Assembly: GCA_014377705.1 (NCBI GenBank)
Contig: JACMPC010000019.1
Location: 1 to 33,796 of the forward strand
Source: Dermatophilaceae bacterium
GTDB lineage: Bacteria > Actinomycetota > Actinomycetes > Actinomycetales > Dermatophilaceae
Reading direction: 5' to 3'
DNA length: 33,796 nucleotides
The translations under genes were made by a program, and so were the position numbers. Below, piece by piece: positions 16,352-23,433 of this stretch. Within the stretch, counting starts at the first letter, position 1; each line of letters starts with the position of its first letter. Under the pieces are notes generated by a model. The model saw only the letters and a program-made list of their open reading frames with translations, did no database searches and was not told the origin of the DNA.

Positions 16352-18418
16352 TTACCGCGAAGAGGTCGGGGGCTTGAGACCCGAGCCTGCCTTCAGGGCT
16401 GCCTCCGCCTTGTCCGCGGAGGCAGGCGCATCCTCGGTCTTGAGCTTCATGACCGGCGAGGGGGTGCCGGTCGGGGGGATCCCGAACTCCTGCAGCGCGT
16501 AGGTCATGACGTCCTTGAACACCGGTCCTGCGGTGGCCCCGCCGAAATAGCCTCGAATAGGATTCTGCAGGATCACGGCGACGACGAACTCCGGCTTGTC
16601 GGCCGGCGCAAAGCCGATGAACGACGCGGTCTTGCCCGAGTAGCGCCCGTTCTCACCCACGCGGTCCGCCGTCCCGGTCTTGCCCGCGACCCGGTAGCCG
16701 GGGATCTTCGCCTGCCTGGCGGTGCCACCGTCTCCGACGACGAACTCGAGCATCTGGCTGAGCGTCGTGGCGGTCGACGTGGAGATGACCCGCACCGGGG
16801 TTCGTGGCGGCGTCGGCGTCCGGGTGCCGTCGGCGTTCTGGGTGCCGGCCACCAGGGTCGGAGGCACCCGCAGGCCCTCGTTGGCGATCGTCTGGAAGAC
16901 ACCAGCCGCCTGAATGGCGTTGACGGCCAGCCCCTGGCCGTACATCACGGTGAAGCGCTGGGAGTCGCTCCAGTCCTGGGACCGGGCGAAGATGCCGGGA
17001 GTCTCACCCGGGAAGTGGATCCCGGTGGATCGCCCCACGCCGAAAGCGCGGAAATACCTTTCCAGGGTGGGCGCAGGAATCTTTTCGCCGACCATCATGG
17101 TGCCGATGTTGCTCGACTGGGCGATCACGCCGGCGAAGGTCAGCCGCTCGACACCGTGATCATGGGAGTCACGGAACGACTGGCCTGCCCGCGGCAGCCT
17201 GTTGGGGACCACCACGGGTGTGGCCGGCGTCGCGACGCCCTCCTGAAGCGCTGCCGCCGCGGTCATGACCTTGGCGATCGAGCCGGGCTCGAACGCCTCC
17301 TCGAAGGCATTGTTCTTGAGGCTGCTGCCGGCCTTGGCGATGTTGCCGGGGTCGAAGGTCGGATAGGACGCCACGGCTGCCAGCTGAGCGGTCCTGGCGT
17401 TCATGACGACGACGGTGCCGGACAACGCCCTGGTCTCATTCACCTTCTGGGCGATGGAGTTCTGCGCAAACCACTGCAGGTCGCTGTTGATCGTCAGCTG
17501 AACGTCGTGGCCCGGCACTGCGGGGGTGATCTGCTGATCCCCGGTGGGGATGACGCGACCATCCCTGGACCGCTCGAAGGTGGACTCACCCGGCTTGCCC
17601 TGCAGCTGCTTGTTGAACAACAGCTCGAGGCCGCCGCCGGCTGTCCCGTCCCCGCGCACCCAGCCCACCAGGGAGGCCGCCGACGCGGCGGTCGGGTAGG
17701 AGCGTCTCGTTGTCGGCTCACTGTAGATGCCTGGAATCCCCAGAGCCCGGACCTTGCGCCAGTCGGACACCGAGATGTCCTTGGCGACATACCCGAAGCG
17801 CCGCACGCCGGTCAGGGCCGTCGAGATCTCGGCCTCGGGCTTGCCGAGGATGGGCGCAAGGTCGGCGACCGCCCCGGCGACACCGACGGTCCGCCGGACC
17901 CCGTTGACTTTTTTCTTGTATGACGGCACCGCCGTCTGGTCCACGGTCACGCTGCGACGCTCGATGCTGGTGGCCAGGACCGAGCCGTTGAACGCGGTGA
18001 TATCACCGCGAAGTGCCGGGACCGCCACGATGCTCAACCGGCTCTTGAGCGCCGCGCTGGCCACAGCCGAGGAGTCCAGGGCCTGAAGACGGAAGAGCTG
18101 GGCGCCAAAGAGGCTCAGGACGAAAAGCCCGGCCAGGAGCAGGAACCGCACCCGGCGTTCGGGGTGGACCACGCCGACTCGTGCCTTCCGTGCAGCCCCG
18201 CTGCCCGACTTGGCAGGGGAACGTCCACCCGACCTGGTCGACGCCGAGGCCTTCTTGGCTACCGTCTTGCGCGCCGGCGTCGGCGCACGGGCAGGGCGGG
18301 CGGCACCACCCGTGGACGAACGTCGACGGGCCGGCTTGCCCGCCGCCCCAGAGGTCGAGTCCCGGGTGAGGCGGCCTTCGCCCGGTCCACCCGCATTGTG
18401 GCCTCTGGTCTGCTTCAC
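16352..18418 (-). CDS. ftsI: FtsI/PBP3, septal peptidoglycan transpeptidase
   Basis: A 688-residue class B penicillin-binding protein. Residues 1-90 are a basic Lys/Arg/Ala/Ser-rich cytoplasmic tail, 91-110 one membrane helix, about 130-300 the dimerisation domain, and the rest the transpeptidase: SxxK with catalytic S380 (EPGSIAK), SxN at 435-437 (SSN), and KTG at 580-582. It cross-links septal wall made by FtsW. The start is GTG 18418 with GAGGTG five bases upstream, 4 bases after the ftsL stop. The tail is long, as in mycobacterial and other actinobacterial homologues, and a C-terminal Ala/Pro/Lys-rich tail follows the domain. Confidence 0.96.
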   Translation of the reverse strand: MKQTRGHNAGGPGEGRLTRDSTSGAAGKPARRRSSTGGAARPARAPTPARKTVAKKASASTRSGGRSPAKSGSGAARKARVGVVHPERRVRFLLLAGLFVLSLFGAQLFRLQALDSSAVASAALKSRLSIVAVPALRGDITAFNGSVLATSIERRSVTVDQTAVPSYKKKVNGVRRTVGVAGAVADLAPILGKPEAEISTALTGVRRFGYVAKDISVSDWRKVRALGIPGIYSEPTTRRSYPTAASAASLVGWVRGDGTAGGGLELLFNKQLQGKPGESTFERSRDGRVIPTGDQQITPAVPGHDVQLTINSDLQWFAQNSIAQKVNETRALSGTVVVMNARTAQLAAVASYPTFDPGNIAKAGSSLKNNAFEEAFEPGSIAKVMTAAAALQEGVATPATPVVVPNRLPRAGQSFRDSHDHGVERLTFAGVIAQSSNIGTMMVGEKIPAPTLERYFRAFGVGRSTGIHFPGETPGIFARSQDWSDSQRFTVMYGQGLAVNAIQAAGVFQTIANEGLRVPPTLVAGTQNADGTRTPTPPRTPVRVISTSTATTLSQMLEFVVGDGGTARQAKIPGYRVAGKTGTADRVGENGRYSGKTASFIGFAPADKPEFVVAVILQNPIRGYFGGATAGPVFKDVMTYALQEFGIPPTGTPSPVMKLKTEDAPASADKAEAALKAGSGLKPPTSSR

Positions 18419-18422
18419 ACGC

Positions 18423-19028
18423 TCACCTCTTGGCTGGCTTGGCCGGCCTCGTCGAAGACGGGGCTGTGGCCGCCCTGGTCGGCTTCACTGCTGCCCGCGC
18501 CGGCGCCACCGTGACCGGCTGGGCTGCGGCCGACGCTGATGACGCTGGTGGCGCTGATGGCGAACTGGCTGGCTTCGCAGCAGCTACTGGTGCAGCGGGA
18601 GCCGTTCCCACCACGGTAAAGCCAGGCCCGGCGGTGGCCGGCTTCGCCACGCCGATGACCTTGCCGTCGGAAAGCCGAAGGAACGCCGCAGACTGCGCCG
18701 GGCCCATCCCCATGGCGATCGCCCTGGTCGCCAGGTTGGCCGGCGACTTCGACGCATCCAGCGACTGGTTCAGTGCCGCCTGTGCGTCGGCGAGCTGGTC
18801 GGAGGTGGACTGGAGCTTCTGAACGGTGAAGGAGCCCTGCGCCAGGGCTGTGTTGAGCACCAGCAGGGCCATCAGCCCGGCAGCCAGCAAGATTGCGCAG
18901 ACGACCCCTAAGGCCGCGTCGCCGTGCCTCAGCGGTGCCCCGGTGACCACACGCAGTCTGGGAGCCGTGCTGTCCGGCCGGCTCAGGGCTCGTGCGCCTA
19001 CTCGCGCCGTGGAAGTCATCTGACTCAT
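18423..19028 (-). CDS. ftsL: FtsL-like septum protein with Ala/Pro-rich C-terminal extension
   Basis: A 201-residue bitopic protein between rsmH and ftsI, the canonical ftsL place. Residues 1-39 are cytoplasmic and Arg-rich, about 40-62 form one membrane helix, and 66-93 form a short coil ([20 protein letters not shown]) as in FtsL/DivIC. After about residue 130 the protein becomes an Ala/Pro/Ser-rich tail of some 70 residues ending PAKPAKR, likely disordered and outside the membrane. FtsL bridges FtsQ/DivIC and FtsW-FtsI. ATG 19028 overlaps the rsmH stop (ATGA). FtsL sequences diverge fast, so the call rests on topology and position. Confidence 0.82.
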   Translation of the reverse strand: MSQMTSTARVGARALSRPDSTAPRLRVVTGAPLRHGDAALGVVCAILLAAGLMALLVLNTALAQGSFTVQKLQSTSDQLADAQAALNQSLDASKSPANLATRAIAMGMGPAQSAAFLRLSDGKVIGVAKPATAGPGFTVVGTAPAAPVAAAKPASSPSAPPASSASAAAQPVTVAPARAAVKPTRAATAPSSTRPAKPAKR

Positions 19029-20032
19029 GCGAGGTGTCCTTTCGAGACCCGGGTTCTTTCGGCGGCCCGCAACCGGGCGGAAGCGGCACGTGGGTTGAGA
19101 CTGAGCTCGGCCGGGCCGGGCTCCTCGGCTCCTCGGGTGAGCAGGCGCAGATACGGCGCGAGCTCAGGGAGCTCAACCGGCAGGCCGACGGGGGTGCCGC
19201 TGTGAGCTCCCGCAGCCAGCGCCTGCTTGACGAGGCGGTCCTCCAGGGAGTGGTAGCTCAGGACGGCGATACGCCCGCCCACGGCAAGTGCGTCCACGGC
19301 GGCCGGAAGTACGTCCCGCAGGGCGTCCAGCTCACCGTTGACCTCTATCCGCAACGCCTGGAAGGTCCGTTTGGCGGGGTGCCCGCCGCTCTTCTGTGAG
19401 GCGGCGGGGATGGCCGAACGCAGGAGGTCTACCAGCCGTGCCGAGCTGGTGAAGGGCTCCCGGGCGCGCTCGCGGACGACCGCCGAGGCGACCCGCCTCG
19501 CGAATCGCTCCTCGCCGAACTCGCGCAGGACGCGCTCGAGATCGGCCTGCGAGTATGTGTTGAGGACCTCGGCCGCAGTGACGCCGCTGCCCTGGTCCAT
19601 CCGCATGTCCAGGGGGGCGTCGTGCCGGTAGGCGAACCCGCGCTCCTGCTCGTCGAGCTGGAGGGAGGAAACCCCGAGGTCGAGCAGCACCGCAGCCACC
19701 GTCGCCATGGTGTCGCGCTGCGAGCGGCCTGCGAGGCCGAGGTCGGAAAGGATCCGCGGCAGCCCGTCATACACCGCGTGGACAGGAGTGAACCGCCCAC
19801 CGAAGCGGGCAAGCCGCTCTCCGGCCAGCCTCAGGGCCTCCTGGTCCCGGTCGATGCCCACGACCCGGGCTCGGGGACACTGCTCGAGGATGGCCTCGCT
19901 GTGACCGCCCATCCCCAGGGTGGCGTCCACCATCACTGCACCGGGCTGCTGCAGCGCAGGCTCGAGAAGTTCGACGATGCGATCGCGCATGACCGGGACA
20001 TGAAGGTCCTCGGCTGTCCGGCGAGCATTCAT
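19025..20032 (-). CDS. rsmH: RsmH (MraW), 16S rRNA m4C1402 methyltransferase
   Basis: A 335-residue SAM-dependent methyltransferase that N4-methylates C1402 in the 16S rRNA decoding centre. Motifs are HVPVM near the start, [14 protein letters not shown] for SAM binding, [47 protein letters not shown] and [11 protein letters not shown], all in the expected order. I use ATG 20032, giving the usual length; the frame is open to an ATG at 20113 but those 27 residues are not family-like. The ribosome-binding site is weak (GAGAAGA at a distance). Separated from mraZ by 281 bases holding a long hairpin; the end overlaps ftsL. Confidence 0.95.
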   Translation of the reverse strand: MNARRTAEDLHVPVMRDRIVELLEPALQQPGAVMVDATLGMGGHSEAILEQCPRARVVGIDRDQEALRLAGERLARFGGRFTPVHAVYDGLPRILSDLGLAGRSQRDTMATVAAVLLDLGVSSLQLDEQERGFAYRHDAPLDMRMDQGSGVTAAEVLNTYSQADLERVLREFGEERFARRVASAVVRERAREPFTSSARLVDLLRSAIPAASQKSGGHPAKRTFQALRIEVNGELDALRDVLPAAVDALAVGGRIAVLSYHSLEDRLVKQALAAGAHSGTPVGLPVELPELAPYLRLLTRGAEEPGPAELSLNPRAASARLRAAERTRVSKGHLA

Positions 20033-20123
20033 CGATAGGTCTTCTCTCGTGTCTGGAAGGGCCTCGTGCTTCTGTGGTTGAGGTTCAATGTCACCGACGG
20101 TTCGTGTCGTCAACGTGCCGCGA

Positions 20124-20151
20124 GGTGCGGTGTGCTCTGGTGCGGTGTGCT
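20124..20151. repeat. 13-bp direct repeat in the mraZ-rsmH gap
   Basis: GGTGCGGTGTGCT occurs at 20124-20136 and 20139-20151, identical, with a period of 15 bases. It lies in the leader just upstream of rsmH. Confidence 0.8.
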
Positions 20152-20173
20152 GTGGCTGGTCCGGTCCCTGGTT

Positions 20174-20253
20174 TCAGGTCTCCAACCGCTTCGAGTAGGT
20201 GCGGCCCGACATCGGGGAAGCGAGGTCGGGACGCGAAGCGGGTGGAGACCTGA
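20174..20253. repeat. long inverted repeat (hairpin) between mraZ and rsmH
   Basis: CAGGTCTCCAACCGCTTCG (20175-20193) pairs with 20234-20252 over 19 bp with one mismatch; the flanking T20174 and A20253 add one more pair. The 40-base loop holds a second perfect stem, CCCGAC (20205-20210) with GTCGGG (20225-20230). In the mRNA this would be a strong two-tier stem-loop. No T-run follows on either strand, so it is not a simple intrinsic terminator. It could be an RNase III site, an attenuator or a stabilising stem in the operon leader. Confidence 0.8.
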
Positions 20254-20313
20254 CCGCAGGGGCCGGCTGCTCTGCAGGGAGTCACTCGTGTGTACGGTCA
20301 GTGACTCCGGGTC

Positions 20314-20745
20314 TCACAGGAGTCCGGGAATCACCTCCTCGGACTGGTCCGCAAAAGCCTGCTCAGTACTCGCCAGGTAGGTGTTCCACGCGACGGTGTC
20401 CCACACCTCGACGCGCGTCCCGGCGCCGATAACGGTGCATTCCCGGGTGAGCCCGGCGTACTCGCGCAGGTTCGTCGGGATCGTCACCCTGCCCTGCTTG
20501 TCCGGAATCTCGTCCGAGGCGCCGGAGAGGAACATCCGCTGGAAGTCCCTGGAGGCCTTGTGCGTCAACGGCGCACCGCGCATGCTTTCGGCGACAACGG
20601 CAAACTCGTCCATCGGATAGACATAGAGGCAGCGCTCCTGGCCCCGCGTGACCACAAGGCCACCGGCCAGGCGGTCACGGAACTTGGCCGGCATGAAGAG
20701 ACGGCCCTTGTCGTCGAGTCGGGGGGTGTGCGTACCAAGAAACAC
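20314..20745 (-). CDS. mraZ: MraZ transcriptional regulator of the dcw cluster
   Basis: A 143-residue protein with two tandem SpoVT/AbrB-like domains. The first begins [23 protein letters not shown] and the second holds [18 protein letters not shown], both with the DxxGR signature. MraZ forms rings that bind direct repeats upstream of its own gene and control the dcw operon. I use GTG 20745, which has GGGAGG five bases upstream and gives the family start (M)FLGTH; ATGs at 20760 and 20790 lie before or within the ribosome-binding site. Upstream there is an array of four 10-bp-spaced GTGGNG boxes. Confidence 0.95.
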   Translation of the reverse strand: MFLGTHTPRLDDKGRLFMPAKFRDRLAGGLVVTRGQERCLYVYPMDEFAVVAESMRGAPLTHKASRDFQRMFLSGASDEIPDKQGRVTIPTNLREYAGLTRECTVIGAGTRVEVWDTVAWNTYLASTEQAFADQSEEVIPGLL

Positions 20746-20800
20746 AGTGCCCTCCCTCATCCATTCGACAGCCCCATCGGGGCCATTCATATCTTTCGAC

Positions 20801-20836
20801 CTCCACCACGCTCCACGTTACCCCACTTCGCACCAC
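20801..20836 (-). promoter_or_regulatory. predicted MraZ-box array upstream of mraZ
   Basis: On the minus strand GTGGTG, GGTGGGG-type GTGGGG, GTGGAG and GTGGAG start every 10 bases exactly (plus-strand positions 20801, 20811, 20821, 20831). Known MraZ proteins bind short G-rich repeats of the TGGGN type with 5-base spacers, so the same 10-bp period. The array lies 56-91 bases before the mraZ start and overlaps the candidate promoter, as expected for autorepression. Confidence 0.7.
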
Positions 20837-20842
20837 CGTGAA
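20815..20842 (-). promoter_or_regulatory. candidate mraZ promoter
   Basis: On the minus strand TTCACG (20837-20842), a 16-base spacer and TAACGT (20815-20820) could serve as -35 and -10. Three of the four MraZ boxes lie within or beside it. Both hexamers are weak, so another start within the array is possible. Confidence 0.35.
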
Positions 20843-20848
20843 CGAGAT

Positions 20849-20877
20849 TTGAGCGAATTTTGGACATTCAGCATGAT
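20849..20877 (+). promoter_or_regulatory. candidate promoter of the moxR module
   Basis: TTGAGC (20849-20854), a 17-base spacer and CATGAT (20872-20877) point toward moxR, leaving a 5' UTR of about 125 bases before the GTG at 21008. Each hexamer matches consensus at four positions. It is only a few bases from the oppositely directed mraZ control region. The leader then contains three GCGAGAAGA-type 9-bp repeats (20913-20939). Confidence 0.35.
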
Positions 20878-21007
20878 GTCGGCCCAGATGAGGGCCCTGA
20901 TCCCGATTCCAGGCGAGAAGAGCGAGAAGAGCGAGAACCTGGCCTTCGCCAACACCGGTGACGAATGCCGCGAAGTGGTGCAGGATCAAGGAAAGACGGG
21001 AGGCAAC

Positions 21008-22021
<1,014 letters not shown>

Positions 22022-22024
22022 GCA

Positions 22025-22052
22025 CACTGCCGGACCCGCGGACCCGGCAGTG
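22025..22052 (+). terminator. hairpin just after moxR
   Basis: CACTGCCGG (22025-22033) and CCGGCAGTG (22044-22052) form a perfect 9-bp stem with a 10-base loop, starting 4 bases after the stop. No T-run follows, so it may act as a partial terminator or a processing stem between moxR and the DUF58 gene. Confidence 0.5.
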
Positions 22053-22074
22053 CATGACGCACAGTCAGCACAGG

Positions 22075-22128
22075 CAGCCCAGACAGCACTGGTAGCACAG
22101 ACAGCACTGGCAGCCCAGACAGACACCT
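22075..22128. repeat. three 18-bp tandem repeats between moxR and DUF58
   Basis: Units at 22075-22092, 22093-22110 and 22111-22128 share the core CAGACAG. The first two differ at two positions (CAGCCC versus TAGCAC), and the third diverges at its end. Further CAG and ACAG copies flank the array, so the whole stretch 22060-22145 is C/A/G-biased. Confidence 0.8.
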
Positions 22129-22167
22129 TAGACAGGCAGGCATACGGACAGAGGACGGTCAACGACA

Positions 22168-23433
22168 GTGACCCGCATCCGGGACATACTCACCACTCGC
22201 GGTCATGCCTTCGTGGCAGCCGGTCTGACCCTGCTGGTCGGCGGCCTCCTGCTCGGGTTCACCGACATCACCCGGGTCGGAGTCCTGCTGGCCGCATTGC
22301 CCCTGCTATCGGCCCTGAACGCCAGACGGGGCAACAGCAGCGTCGAGGTTACTCGCACGGTTCACCCGGCCCGGCTCGTCGTCGACCAGGGCGCCAGGGT
22401 CGTTGTCGTTCTGCAGAACACCTCGGACAGGCACACCCAGCTACTGCTCGCCGAAGAGAGCGTCCATCTCCTGCTCGGCGACCGGCCGCGGTTCGTCCTG
22501 CCTTCGATGGTCCCCGGTGACATCCGGGAGGTGGACTATCCGATCCGCTCGCAGGTCCGCGGGCGGTTCCGCCTCGGGCCGATGACCCTGCGCAGGCAGG
22601 ATCCGTATGGCCTGGCCACCATCACCACAACCCTGCCCGGCTCCATCGAGATCCTGGTCCTGCCTCGTGTCGAGGTCCTCGGTAACGGGCGCCCCCGCGC
22701 GGGAGGTCTCGGCACTGAAGGCGCGATCCCGCACATGGTCGCACTGCACGGCGAGGATGACGTCGCGGTGCGCACCTACCGCGACGGTGACGATCTGCGC
22801 CGTATCCACTGGCCGGCGACGGCCCACCGGAGTGAGCTGATGGTGCGCCAGGAGGATCGCCCGGCCCGCCGCCGCGCCGTCATCGTCCTGGACTCGCGAA
22901 CCTCAGGGCATCAGGGCTCAGGCTCCCTCGGGTCCTTCGAGTGGTCCGTCACCGCGGCGGCGTCGGTGGCCGCGCATCTGTTCGATCATCGATACGCACT
23001 GCACCTCGTGAGCAGTGAGGCCATTACCGAGGGCACGGCCGCACAGACGGTCGAGATCGACGATGCCCTTGCCTGCCTGGCCATGGCGCAGCCCGGGACA
23101 TTACAGCAGTTCGACGAGGTGCTCCACTGGGCGCACCCCCTGACCTCGGCCGGTGGTCTGGTGGTCGCCATCGCCACGGACCACGACGAGTCGGTACTGC
23201 GACGGATCGCGGCCCTGCGCCAGCCGGAGGGGAACGGGCTGCTGCTCCTTCTTGACTCAGCCACCTTCGGCCCGGCTCGAGCGGAGGCACCGGCCGGCCG
23301 CGCATCGGCGCTGGCGGGCCTGGTCGCCGGGGCCGGGTGGAGCACGTGCGTCGTGACCTCAGGCATGAGCGTGGCTGCGGCGTGGAATGCGGTCTCGGCC
23401 CGCAGCCCGGTGACTTTCGGGGCGGGGCGATGA
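22168..23433 (+). CDS. DUF58 domain protein
   Basis: A 421-residue membrane protein: two hydrophobic segments (about 12-30 and 35-50), a beta-rich middle, and the DUF58 signature at about 200-228 (YRDGDDLRRIHWPATAH). The region after it resembles a von Willebrand A-like fold, the expected partner of a MoxR ATPase. Start is GTG 22168 with a weak, distant GAGG. The stop overlaps the start of the transglutaminase gene as ATGA, so these two are coupled. Function is inferred only from the conserved moxR-DUF58-transglutaminase arrangement. Confidence 0.88.
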   Translation: MTRIRDILTTRGHAFVAAGLTLLVGGLLLGFTDITRVGVLLAALPLLSALNARRGNSSVEVTRTVHPARLVVDQGARVVVVLQNTSDRHTQLLLAEESVHLLLGDRPRFVLPSMVPGDIREVDYPIRSQVRGRFRLGPMTLRRQDPYGLATITTTLPGSIEILVLPRVEVLGNGRPRAGGLGTEGAIPHMVALHGEDDVAVRTYRDGDDLRRIHWPATAHRSELMVRQEDRPARRRAVIVLDSRTSGHQGSGSLGSFEWSVTAAASVAAHLFDHRYALHLVSSEAITEGTAAQTVEIDDALACLAMAQPGTLQQFDEVLHWAHPLTSAGGLVVAIATDHDESVLRRIAALRQPEGNGLLLLLDSATFGPARAEAPAGRASALAGLVAGAGWSTCVVTSGMSVAAAWNAVSARSPVTFGAGR

